Below, in pieces: positions 10,372 through 19,541 of a stretch of 64,000 bases of DNA. The DNA comes from Rheum nobile (Eukaryota; Streptophyta; Magnoliopsida; Caryophyllales; Polygonaceae), in contig WOAB01000501.1 in NCBI GenBank assembly GCA_027886185.1, forward strand, positions 1,054,001-1,118,000. Direction: 5' to 3'. A model generated the notes under the pieces. That model had not been told where the DNA came from. It made no database searches and was given only the letters and a program-made list of their open reading frames with translations. A program made the translations under genes and the position numbers. Each line of letters starts with the position of its first letter. Within the stretch, counting starts at the first letter, position 1.

Positions 10372-10637
10372 TGACTGTGAAACGTTCCCGTTTTGCTAAT
10401 GTCACGGTCCGGGGGCTCGTGTGGAAGCAAGCCGACGTGGTCTATATGGTAGTGAGGGGGATTCATGAGCAGTGGCGGTGCGTCAGTCCTCGTGTCGCCA
10501 TCCAGTGCTGCACCGCTCTTGTCAGGTCCAACACGGTCTGTAAGTCCGTCTATCCGCATCGTATCCGGGTGCAGGTCCAAAGCCTGGTCAATGCTGGAAG
10601 CGGGTGGATGCTCATCCGGGGGTACATTATCAAAAAC
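10372..10637. other. L internal, between gag and polypurine tract
   Basis: 266 bases with no recognised gene. Short open frames exist on both strands but none resembles pol or an envelope gene. The usual 5 kb of pol is simply missing here. Confidence 0.4.
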
Positions 10638-12465
10638 CTATAATATTGGGCGCACAAGCGGGTATAAGTCATAGGGGTTCTCCAATAAAAAAAGACACGT
10701 TGTAGAAGAATTAGGAGAACGTCTCTGAGAAATAGGAGTAGATGCGCGGGAGGCAATGAGTAAAGCGCGCGGCGGGACGTGGCTTCCTATTGGGGATGTA
10801 TCGGGGTCATGGCTCAAGCGCAATGCCGCAGTCGGGGGGAGGAGGGCCGCGGTCGCGGTTTCCGTTGTAAACTTGGGAGCCAACAGTAGGTAATCTGTGG
10901 TCGCGAAAAGGGTCTCCGCGGTCCCGGTTCCAGGAGCTGTAACTGGGCCAAACAGTGAATATTCCGCGGTCGCGGAAATTGATTCCGCGGTCGTGGAAAT
11001 TGATTCCGCGGTCGTGGAAATTGATTCCGCGGTCGCGGAAGTGAGTGTTGAAGCTTGGTCCGCCAGGGGCGAATCCGCAGTCGCGGAAAAGGTGTCCGCG
11101 GTTGCGGTTTTGTCAATGTCGAGTCGATGCTCGTCTTCCTTAGTCATGCGGTCCGTCAGGGGTCCCTCCCGCACAGGTAGTGTGCGCTGGATGTGAAGGC
11201 ATAGAGAGGTACCGACAGATAATTCCGTTGGCAAGCAGTTGTACCCATCATCTTGTGTAGCGGGATCCATCTCCTCTTCGGTCTCGTCCTCAAAGGACTC
11301 ATACCCGACTGCCTGGTTGAAAAGTACTTTCTTTGGGTTGGGGCAGTCGCGTTGGATGTGTCCACGACCTCCACAACGATAACAGGCTTGGTCTCGTGTT
11401 CTCTCTTTGGTGCGTGGGACCTCTCGAGTCAGTGTAGGGGCTGCGGTGGTGCGTGAAGCCTCATGTCCACGTGCCGGGGGCTGAACCTGTCTAGTCTGCA
11501 TGGAAGAGGACACATCAGTAGAAATAGAAGAAATATGTGCAATGTCATACTTGCGAGACTGAGTTGGTGACCAGGGAGTCTGTCTGCGGCGCTGATTCTG
11601 CTGGTGGATCATCATCGCCGTGTGAGTGAGCTGGTTCAGGTCCCGAATAGGTAGGATCTCCAACAGGTCGCGTATGTTTGGATTCAACCCACTAAAAAAT
11701 CTGGTCCTCAGAGTTGCATGGCCAATGCTCATGCCCGCCTTATAATACAGATCCTCGAGTTTGGCGAAGAACTCGATTGGCGTCTGGGTGCCCTGGCGAG
11801 CGAGCGCTATCTCCATCCTCATGTGGTTCTGGAAGTCATCTGGAACATATTTGCGGCGCATAATTAACACCAGTTGGTGCCATTGATCAATTTGTTCCAT
11901 GCCTCTTCGTTCCATATCAGTACAGAAACGATGCCACCAAGAGCGGGCTGCGCCATGAAATTGGAGAGTGGCGACATCGACCTTCTCGAACTCCTCATAC
12001 TGACAGTGTCGCAAGGCGTGCTCTGTAGCCTACAACCAATCTAAAAACACAGTAGGATCATAATCACCATGAAAATACTCGATAGTTACCTTGACCTCGC
12101 GACGACTAGCATAGGGGTTGGGGGCGTGTCTGCGGTCTTGGAAACCTCGAGCTGCAAGGTTCTGGTCAGGGAATGGCTCGTCCAGGTCGTCATCGTAATG
12201 ATAAAAGTCATCCTGGATGGGGCGAGGTCGACGCTGGCGATGACGGTCGTGATCATCCACGCGGGGTCGCTGTCCGTCACGCACGGGCCTTCTCGGGGGC
12301 GTAGGAATCCGCGTTGGGATGTAGTCCATCGGGTAGAGCTGGCTCTCTACTGGGTCACCCAAGGGCGGATGAAAGTTTCTCGGGTTGGGAACACCTGTAA
12401 CCTCAAAACCCTCCTCATCATATTCAGTAAAAGGAATATGAGGTACATACTTGGAAGGTGTAGTG
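10638..12465 (-). CDS. gag: Gag of L (open for 458 aa; N-terminal part broken)
   Basis: The minus-strand frame 12014-10638 is open for 458 codons. Capsid-like features are ARSWWHRFCTDMERRGMEQI, LVLIMRRKYVPDDFQNHMRM and TPIEFFAKLEDLYYKAGMSI. The zinc knuckle is CYRCGGRGHIQRDCPNPKK (about residue 213). Upstream, 12465-12030 continues the same gag (VESQLYPMDYIPTRIPTPP, VTIEYFHGDYDPTVFLDWL) after one stop. In place of the protease that Gypsy N has next, the C-terminal 180 residues are Thr/Ala/Ser-rich, with the four-fold repeat (S)ATAESIS encoded by GC-rich hairpin DNA. The frame ends without any pol domain. This could be a gag-only parasite; translation is untested. Confidence 0.75.
10847..11107. 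repeat. GC-rich hairpin array (about 9 units) inside L gag
   Basis: The unit is TTCCGCGGTCGCGGAA, a hairpin with 7-bp arms and a GT loop. Four units are in strict 21-bp register at 10962, 10983, 11004 and 11025. Degenerate units lie at 10847, 10914, 11073 and 11095 and a partial one near 10897. Two of the four carry CGTGG for CGCGG, which still pairs by G-T. Because 21 is a multiple of 3, the array adds TAESIS-type heptapeptides in frame. Confidence 0.9.
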
Positions 12466-13153
12466 TTAATTAGTTTGCTATTTCCTTAGGATGAGACAAG
12501 GAGAATTAGGATTCAAGCTTGTTTGGTTTCCTAATTGCTTCTTTAGCAAGTTTCTATCTTTTATTTTGTTTCCTTATCTTTAGCCTTAGATAGATTAGAT
12601 AGATTTCTTATTTTATAAGCCATTAGGGCACAAAATTACCAGTTGATGCGAACAACCCCTGAAGTGTCGTTTGCAAACGCAGGATCTTTGATTCCTCAAG
12701 CTTGTAGTTGAATCCTTCTCTTCCGTAGCCTAAGTGATGGCTTTCATAGGGCTAAAGGGATAGCCTTCAAACTCGTTCAAAGAGATGAACAGAGAGATCA
12801 AAGTGATGATCGCGAGACACCGAAGAGACGGTGTTTGATTTGCTCGAAGCGACGAGCTACATGATAGTTTGATCTGTGGGATCGAAGGGTTTGATGTTGG
12901 GATTCAAGGAAGGAACGTACTCAACTTTACTACTCAAATCAACATCACTTTATTGAATGAAAAACATGAATATTTAAAGATAATTTCGTGCCCTAATGAC
13001 TTGTAAAATAAGAAATCTATCTAATCTATCTAAGGCTAAAGATAAGGAAACAAAATAAAAGATAGAAACTTGCTAAAGAAGCAATTAGGAACCCAAACAA
13101 GCTTGAATCCTAATTCTCCTTATCTTATCCTAAGAAACTAATAAACTAATTAA
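12466..13153. repeat. 173-bp inverted repeat with 342-bp spacer
   Basis: The left arm (12466-12638) is the reverse complement of the right arm (12981-13153) with only scattered mismatches, e.g. TTAATTAGTTT...GGGCACAAAATT against AATTTCGTGCCC...AACTAATTAA. The right arm lies inside the LTR at 12644-13533; the left arm sits outside it, directly after ACTGGTA (primer-site start). So the left arm is an inverted copy of LTR interior attached where the internal domain should begin. The arms are long enough to make a stable RNA duplex. Confidence 0.9.
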
Positions 13154-13533
13154 TAATGCTGTAAATAAAGATATTTTAACAAGGAAAATCGGATATAATC
13201 TTATCTAACTAATCTAAGTAGATAATTCCCGCTGGAAATTGCACATCTCTCAGTAAAACTAAATTTTGACCATCTTCTTGTTAGAATCTTGAATCGACGT
13301 AAACTATGAAGTTGTATATCTTTGAATTAGATTTCCAACGCATCTTGAATTATTACGAGATCAATTTTCTAGCCACAGTTATGGCTGTTTTACCGAAGAC
13401 TGTCCGGAACTAAATCGCCAGTAACAATTCCGCGGTCGCGGATATGGCTTTCGCGGTCGCGGAAAACCTTTTGTTCTCCTTGAGCCTATTCCTTGGAGAC
13501 CTTTGATTAATCCTCACATGCATGTTGCTATCA
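12644..13533 (-). repeat. LTR of a third Gypsy-like family inside L (890 bp)
   Basis: Plus-strand ends are TGATGCGAACAACC and ATGTTGCTATCA. On its right is a minus-strand purine tract (AAGAAGGGGAGAT, 13534-13546). On its left is ACCAGT, the spacing and start of a TGGTA primer site as in L itself. It is thus bordered by a 3'-LTR signal on one side and a 5'-LTR signal on the other. It contains two GC hairpins (13428-13443, 13449-13464). It does not align with the LTRs at 9633 and 14914. Confidence 0.7.
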
Positions 13534-14150
13534 ATCTCCCCTTCTTGACTTCGAATCGTCCCCGATTCGACGTGGATGAAGAAAGAAGCGTCAAGTAGAG
13601 AGACACGAACATCCAGAAAGAGCAAATGAACAAGTTGTGCATCAACCTCGAATAACATCAAAGTTGTCACCTTTGCGGCTGAATCTTCTATGATTGTGGT
13701 GGGAGCGAGGTGTGTAAGAACAACAATAGAAGCCTCAAGCTTACCGGATACAAGCATTGGTTGTGGAAGCGGTGATGAGTGCGGCAGAGGGGCCGGTGAA
13801 AGGCTGTGTTGTGACGAACAACCATCAAGGGCCGGGGCGTCGATGACCTCTTCCTCTGGAAGCTCGGTGTCGGGCACGACCGTGGGAGAGATGAAGATTG
13901 GCTCGGCGGGCGCAATGGGCACCTCTACGGGCATGCCGAGTGGAGTCGCGACGGGCCTCGTGGTAGGTGCGATGAAGGCCAGCACGACAAGGACAACAAG
14001 CTACAGGGAGCACGTTGGGACGCACTCGGTGGGCTGCGGAGGGCGCGCTTGAACGCGCTCGGTGTGGACCAAAAGTTGGGGCCTTGATCGACTTCTGGTG
14101 CGCTCCGCGTGGGCCTGAGCGTCGAACTCTGCAGCAAAATGTCGAGTCAT
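13534..14150 (-). pseudogene. 3' end of a Gypsy ORF inside L
   Basis: A minus-strand frame 13985-13410 runs through LGMPVEVPIAPAEPIFISP, FEVDAQLVHLLFLDVRVSLL and FIHVESGTIRSQEGEIDSN, then into the adjacent LTR. The tail directly before the polypurine tract is what one expects of the last codons of a gypsy polyprotein. No catalytic motif is present. The Pro/Arg-rich frames on the same strand at 13825-14172 appear to be other-frame readings of the same DNA. Confidence 0.45.
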
Positions 14151-14579
14151 GTGAAACACGAGATGCCCCCATGTCTCAACGGGACATTGACGACGATGTC
14201 ATCGATCATATTCAACCCGGTACCACCAGTCGAGGGCGTAGCCGGTGAAGCATTGAAAGGCGACGTCGTACTGCTCATACTCGTCGTAGTCTCGCTGGCT
14301 GAAGTAGTATGCCATATGACGGGTCCACTCAAGGAACAAGTCAGGGCAAAATTGACGACGATGCCATCGATCATATTCAACCCGGTACCACCAGTCGAGG
14401 GCGTAGCCGGTGAAGCATTGAAAGGCGACGTCGTACTGCTCATACTCGTCGTAGTCTCGCTGGCTGAAGTAGTATGCCATATGACGGGTCCACTCAAGGA
14501 ACAAGTCAGGATCATTATGCCCGGCAAAGCGTCGACGACGAACCCGGGTGTCAGGTGGATACGCCATGTGAAAGCATAG
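14151..14579 (-). pseudogene. gag: Second gag N-terminus in L, with 165-bp in-frame duplication
   Basis: The frame 14567-14199 starts MAYPPDTRVRRRRFAGHNDP and holds DLFLEWTRHMAYYFSQRDYD and TGYALDWWYRVEYDRWHRRQ, a Ty3/gypsy capsid core different from the one at 10638-12465. The core is present twice because 165 bp (14351-14515) is repeated at 14186-14350, preserving the frame. After the second copy the protein continues as expected (CPVETWGHLVFHMTRHFAAEF) and then degenerates. Confidence 0.8.
14186..14515. repeat. Tandem duplication, 2 x 165 bp
   Basis: Copies 14186-14350 and 14351-14515 differ at only a few positions (e.g. GATGTCATCG against GATGCCATCG). The near identity suggests a recent event relative to the decay around it. 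Confidence 0.92.
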
Positions 14580-14898
14580 GCCGGATCTTCCCGCGGCGGC
14601 TAGGGTTTGGCAGCAGCACTACTTCCGAATTTTGCCCTTTTGGTGGGGCAAAAGAACTCCGATTTGGACGCATTTTATATGATTGGACTCGTATCGAAAA
14701 GATATACCAGATTCTGGAAGAAAATTTCAGAAACAAGAAAAAAAATTCGACCTATATCTGGGCAGAACTGAGAACGTCTTGGCGTCGTTGCAAGCGATGT
14801 CGGTGGAGAAGTGCACGGCCTACTCAAGACCGAGTGTATGCACAATATCCACCGTTGAGAAACCACAATAAGAGAGAAGAACAAACTTAGCTTGGATA
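14580..14898 (-). other. L untranslated leader
   Basis: About 320 bases between primer site and gag; no coding evidence on either strand. Confidence 0.4.
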
Positions 14899-14911
14899 GG
14901 CTCTGATACCA
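14899..14911 (-). promoter_or_regulatory. Primer binding site of L (tRNA-iMet type)
   Basis: Minus-strand TGGTATCAGAGCC, two bases inside the LTR end; a full match to the common plant iMet primer site. Confidence 0.9.
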
Positions 14912-14913
14912 GT

Positions 14914-15639
14914 TGATGTGTTTCGGTCTCCCAAAACACCAGTCAGAGCGGATCTAGGTAGAAGGCGGACGAAAACAATCTTGCTCGCTTGGGGAAACGT
15001 CGTTTGCTGAACTTCGGGACGATCTGGGCGATTTTCACGGGCGCGGAACTGGAGCCGCGATCGCGGTATCCGTGTTGTTGCTGCGTTTGCGAAGTCGCGA
15101 AGGGGGGTTCGATCGGGGGATCTCGGCTCGGGCCAAGAGCCACATTGGAAGAAGTGTGGTTTGTGTTCAGTGATGTGGGTTCGGTGGTGGTTCGGTTGTG
15201 GTTCGGGGAATCGGTTAGGAAGGCTCGGTGAAGGCTTAGTTGAAGGAGCTAGACCTAGGGGCGAGAGCTTGGCTCAACGGCATCGTTAGGCTTTAACTCT
15301 CAATTCAACTTAATTAATTAGGTTTAAGGTTGGCCTATATAGCATCCAAACAAAGTTCTTTCCCTAATGGGCCTAAAGCATAAATGGACCGGTCCTCTTG
15401 GCACAAGAGAGGCCCGACATCCAAAAAATAGAAACCTTCTAAAAACGGAAGCGTCTAAAAATAGTAAATACTAAAACGATAACTTTCCAAACTTAGAAAC
15501 ATTCTAAGAATGGAAACTACTAAGAAAGGAAACTGTGAAATACCGAAAAAACTGCTAAAAATAGTAAATGTCTCAGAATGTCTAAAAAACTCAGATGGCA
15601 CTCGTAGTGTCGAGTAAAGTCGTGACCAGGGTCACATCA
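14914..15639 (-). repeat. 5' LTR of L (726 bp)
   Basis: TGATGTG...CACATCA; partner of 9633-10359. It carries CCGCGATCGCGG at 15055-15066. The right flank CCATG (15640-15644) is the target duplication. Confidence 0.9.
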
Positions 15640-15644
15640 CCATG

Positions 15645-16208
15645 GTAAGCTTTCCCTCTGGTGCCGAGTTGCTGAGAGTGACGACCAACATGTCCCAACT
15701 CTCCGGCAGGGAGCTAAAGATTGCTTGCATCTCATCTTCGACCTTTATGTCGACCTTAGTTAGTTACTTAGTTGATTTACGAGCCCCTTGAAATTGTTCA
15801 AGTGCTCCATCATGCTCTGGCCATCCTTATACTCCAATTTCACCAACCGTCGAACAAGGAGGGCTTTGTTACGAGGCATTTTCTTTTGAATCATGGACTC
15901 GAGTTTCATCCATATTTCAAAAGCATTTGTATAAGTAGAGACATACTCAAAGAGAGTTTTGTCGATGTACTTACGGATCATGGCGACCGTCTTCCGGTTT
16001 AAGAGTTCTCATTCCTTAACACTATTTCCTTCGAGCTTGTCCTTGGTGGTGATGGGCTCATGCAAATCCTTGCAGTACAAGTGATCCTCCATCATCGGCT
16101 TCCAATACGACTAGTTGTCCGCCATAAGCTTGAACATCTTACCATCGTAAGTGACGTTACCCTCCATCTTGAACCGCACGAGCTATCGAGGATTGTAAAT
16201 GAACCTTC
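15645..16208 (-). pseudogene. Copia K gag N-terminal part
   Basis: The minus-strand frame 15981-15760 reads IRKYIDKTLFEYVSTYTNAF, EIWMKLESMIQKKMPRNKAL and GQSMMEHLNNFKGLVNQLSN, the UBN2-type capsid module of Tnt1-like Copia. Other frames hold the N-terminus up to the primer site. Its continuation is at 9179-9627 beyond element L. Confidence 0.85.
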
Positions 16209-16220
16209 GCTCTGATACCA
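16209..16220 (-). promoter_or_regulatory. Primer binding site of Copia K (tRNA-iMet type)
   Basis: Minus-strand TGGTATCAGAGC, two bases inside the 5' LTR. Confidence 0.9.
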
Positions 16221-16222
16221 CC

Positions 16223-16682
16223 TGTTGGGAAAACTAGACTTTTTCCTCTCTCGTGTAATTAAGATGGGAAATATGACAACTAGAATTACAAGCTAATATT
16301 TGTATGCTAGGAAAGAGACTAGAACAAAACTAATTAATTTGTGGGCAAACTAAGAGAATTTGGGAACTCACCTTAGCTTTGTATACTTGCTTCCTTGCTT
16401 GTTTGATTATAAATTGCCAACCATCACACCAATTTATAGTAGTGGAAGTTGTCCTAAAGGATCAAGATTCACACATCCCTAAATAGATATTTATCTTTGA
16501 TCCTTATCCACTATCTAGAATAATCCTTAAGCTTATCCTCTTCTTAGTTCTAGAATTGTCTTAGTGTTAATCTCCTAAGCTACTCTTGAATTTTCTTTCA
16601 CCTTGGGCTTATAATTTGGACTCTAGCTAACAAGGCACATTGGTTGTTTTAATTTGGGCTAATGGAGGGAACATATCCAACA
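16223..16682 (-). repeat. 5' LTR of Copia K (460 bp)
   Basis: Plus-strand ends TGTTGGGAAAAC and TATCCAACA form the TGTTGG/CCAACA pair. The outside flank is CCATC (16683-16687); the matching duplication would lie beyond the lost 3' end. Confidence 0.85.
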
Positions 16683-18229
16683 CCATCATATATATTGTCC
16701 TCCAATCTAAAGCAAATTAATCAGCCTATTTTAGTCTTTTTCAGCTTAAAGTGACTAAGAGTCTGTTTGAATCTTCTAATTTAATGTATTAAAATATATT
16801 TTATCTTACATTAAATTACCAATTTAATGTGAGATAATGCATTCTAAACGGAAGCCAAACGAACACTATCTTTAACTTCCATTTGTTTCCTTCTCCCTCC
16901 AACTAACTCATTCAGACGAGGAAAAAATTATTGGTGCTACCCAGCCACCCACAGTGCAACCAGGTCGCACTTCCAAAATACTCAAAAGCAGTCGCACCGA
17001 CAATCTTACATCAGGTATCTTTCTATTTATTTGTACATTATCTTTTTTTCATAAGTGTTGTTCTTCATACCAAATCATACTCACATCACATTTTTCATAT
17101 TTTTGACAATAAAATCCTTTTCATTATCTTTCTCTTCTTAATTCTTTCCCCTTTCCTCCTTCCATCATCCCATATTCATCCCAATCCCCAACATTTATTG
17201 TATTAATCTTGATAATATAGTCATTTAAATTTGTTAAACTCTTCAAGAGTAATTGAATGTCATAAATGTTATAATCTTCAAAAGAAATTGCTCATCTACC
17301 ACTAATTTACTTACATGAGGCCTTACCAGTTCAGTTCCAACGACAGACAGCTCAGTACAAACGACTGAGCCGAATGACTCACGATGAAGATACATGTATC
17401 CCATATCTTTGGTTAATTAAGATTATTTTTATGATTTGTGTTTTTAACCCATCAATTATTACACCATATATTCCACACGATATAAATTAGTAATCCATTT
17501 CTATTATTATTAATTTTTTAAATGATTTTTTTGGACGAAATTAAAAAGAAATATAGGCCGAAGCAGAACAAATCAAATTTTTTACACCCTAATTGTGCAT
17601 TCTTATATGCTCTCTCTAGGTTTTACTTGTTTATTTTATATTTTAAATTTAAAATTAGGATTAATAATTAAGATTTAAAATTTATAGTTTAAAATTTAGG
17701 ATTTAGGATATAGGGTTTAGAATATAGGATTTAGGGTTTAAAATTTTAGATTTAGGATTTATATTTTAGAGATTGTAATATAAATTAAATAAATTTCACC
17801 TAAAAGGTGCATAAAAAGGAGCATAGAAGGGTGTAGAAGATTTGGTCTTGACCCATAATACCAAAGCGTCAAAATGAGACTTGTAAATTGTAGACCTATA
17901 GTACGTACGTAAAGTGCTGTAGTGACTTTCTTCCATTCATTTAAGGGTTTGTTTGGATTTTTGAGTAAAATATATAAAAATGCATTATCTTATATTAATA
18001 CATTTTAAAAGGAATCTAAACAGATCCTAATTAATTTCCTTCTCCCTCCAATTACCTCATTCAGTCGACAACAAAACTGCTAATGCTCCCCTGCCGCCCA
18101 AAGCGGGACCACGTCGCACCCCCAAGTCTACTGATAAAAAACCGAGGTCGTAGCGACAATCAAACCCTACACTAGGTATATATATCTTGACTTTGTTACT
18201 AGTAATTATATTTGTTATAATCGTACGTA
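16683..18229. other. Non-TE-like AT-rich DNA with two diverged exon-like segments
   Basis: Segments 16759-17008 and 17943-18181 are diverged direct copies. Each has a small inverted-end part (TCTGTTTGAAT...ATTCTAAACGGA; TTGTTTGGATT...AATCTAAACAG), then a shared block (TTTCCTTCTCCCTCCAA...CTCATTCAG...). Each then has a GC-richer stretch with aligned residues (GATQPPTVQPGRTSK against ANAPLPPKAGPRRTPK) ending at a donor-like AG/GTAT. The second copy has a stop. No further exon is found, so I do not call a gene. The rest is A/T-rich and featureless. Confidence 0.35.
17640..17770. repeat. Degenerate TTTAGGG-like tract
   Basis: Repeated variants of (A)GGGTTTAG, GGATTTAG and GGATTTAGGGTTT over about 130 bases. 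The units are irregular and mixed with AT-rich spacers. This resembles interstitial telomere-like sequence, common in plants, rather than a chromosome end. Confidence 0.5.
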
Positions 18230-18238
18230 TTAATTATA

Positions 18239-19532
18239 GGGGTTAAAGTGAGAATGTGACTTATGGTGTAAAATGAGAATAAATCTTTACTTTTGGATGA
18301 ATTTTTATTCAAGGGTGGAGATAAAATTTCATTTAAGTGGTCATGTGCACTTGAATGGAGATAAAAGTTTCATTTAAGTGGTCATGTGTCATGCACATGA
18401 CCACTTAAGTGGGTCAACGCCGGCGTTGATTAGATTTTATTTTTATTTTTTTGGGGGAGAATTTTTATTTTCTAGGCCAAAATTATTAATGCACATTCCT
18501 TATAAAAGTTATGCACATTTCAACATGATTTCATACACTTTTGACCGACGTAAAACCGGACAACTATTTTTTTACGGGGCCAACTTTTTTTTCTTTAGGC
18601 GATTTTTTTTTATCCGACCCAAAATTTTTTATGCACATTTAGTGCATAAGTTATGCACATTCACGCAATATTTCATGCACTTCTAACTGTTCAAGCTTTT
18701 TTCTCCTAAAATGTTTATTTTTGGGGTCCAGATTTTTCCGCACATCCAGTGCAAACATTATGCATATTCAAGCCATTTTACACGCACATTCAAGCCATTA
18801 CGTGTGAAGTGCATACGTCTATGCATATATGTGCATGGATAATGGCTTGTATGTGCATATGATTTGTACTAGCACATACAATGCAAACATTATGCACATT
18901 CAATCCAATTTGCATGCACATCCAGTGCAATACGTGTGAAGTGCATACATCTATTCGTGTATGTTCATGAATAATGACTTGTTTGTGCACCTAATTTGCA
19001 CTATGAGTGCATATATCGGGTTTGTGTTGAAAATGTGCATGAGTTTTAGACCGTGTGTGGATGAATATTGAAGTGCATGAGTTTTTGCATGTAAGTGCAT
19101 ATAGAATAACGTATTTGTGCATTTATTTTTGTACTAGATGTGATATTCATTTAGTTTTTAACATGTATTGCTTTTTTTTTTAAAAGTGAATGAAATTCTG
19201 ATGAAATGTGCATAACTTTAGCAAGAAATATACATAGAAAATTTTACCCTAAAAAATGAAAATTTCGTCAAAAAAAATAATATTTTGGACCGAAAAAAGA
19301 AAAAAAAAAAAGAGTCAACGCCGGCGTTGATCACCAATGACCGGAGTTGACCGACGTTAACTGCAGGAGTCCGGCGTTAACCGACAAAAAAAGTTTGACC
19401 AAGGGGTTATGTGCATAACACATGTCCTTTTAATGAAAATTTGATCCAAGTCCTTGAATTTATCTTTATTAAAGGACTATAGAATCATTCTCACTTTATA
19501 CCATAACGATTATTCTCACGTAATCAAATTTC
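18239..19532. mobile_element. Mutator-like non-autonomous element, 1294 bp
   Basis: Flanked by a perfect 9-bp duplication TTAATTATA (18230-18238, 19533-19541), the length made by Mutator transposases. The ends are diverged inverted repeats: GTGAGAATGTGACTTATGG... against (reverse strand) GTGAGAATAATCGTTATGG.... There is no transposase. Inside are two identical 16-bp palindromes TCAACGCCGGCGTTGA at 18414-18429 and 19315-19330, a hairpin around 18371-18411, and many TGCACAT/ATGTGCA motifs. Two roughly 130-bp diverged direct repeats (about 18740-18870 and 18880-19000) also occur. A 102-codon Phe/Tyr-rich frame (18378-18686) is low-complexity and not considered real. Confidence 0.82.
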
Positions 19533-19541
19533 TTAATTATA

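Larger units (their letters stand above)
9633..15639 (-). mobile_element. Composite non-autonomous Gypsy unit L, flanked by CCATG duplication
   Basis: Two near-identical LTRs (9633-10359 and 14914-15639), both TGATGTG...CACATCA, with primer site (14899-14911) and polypurine tract (10360-10371) correctly placed. It is flanked by a perfect 5-bp duplication CCATG (9628-9632, 15640-15644), so it integrated as one unit into Copia K gag. It has no protease, RT, RNase H or integrase. Its interior combines two different gag genes, a 3' ORF end, another family's LTR (12644-13533) and a 173-bp inverted repeat. Either it is a chimera that moved with borrowed enzymes, or it was rearranged after insertion. 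Confidence 0.88.
5684..16682 (-). mobile_element. Ty1/copia element K (Tnt1-like), split by four insertions, 3' end lost
   Basis: Minus-strand Copia with 5' LTR 16223-16682, primer site 16209-16220, gag 15645-16208 plus 9179-9627, protease, integrase 8302-9178 plus 7061-7782, and RT 6305-7060 plus the last few codons at 5684-5698. It is split by composite element L (9633-15639), Cassandra 2 (7783-8301) and a solo LTR (5699-6304), and cut at its 3' side by Cassandra 1 and then Gypsy N. At each break the protein resumes at the expected residue on the other side. Its RNase H and 3' LTR are not in the window. It is the oldest layer of this stack. Confidence 0.88.

Noticed and set aside
10962..11040. 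Regular GC-rich repeats as a CRISPR array
   Set aside because: Units are 21 bp with almost no spacer, lie in a retrotransposon gag frame, and the genome is clearly plant.
13825..14172. 115-codon Arg/His/Ala-rich minus-strand frame
   Set aside because: Composition follows from GC-rich DNA read out of frame; no domain, and the gag frame ends nearby.
17640..17770. TTTAGGG-like tract as a telomere
   Set aside because: Units are irregular and flanked on both sides by ordinary sequence; at most an interstitial remnant.
18378..18686. 102-codon Phe/Tyr-rich frame
   Set aside because: Low-complexity translation of T-rich repeats inside a Mutator-like element.
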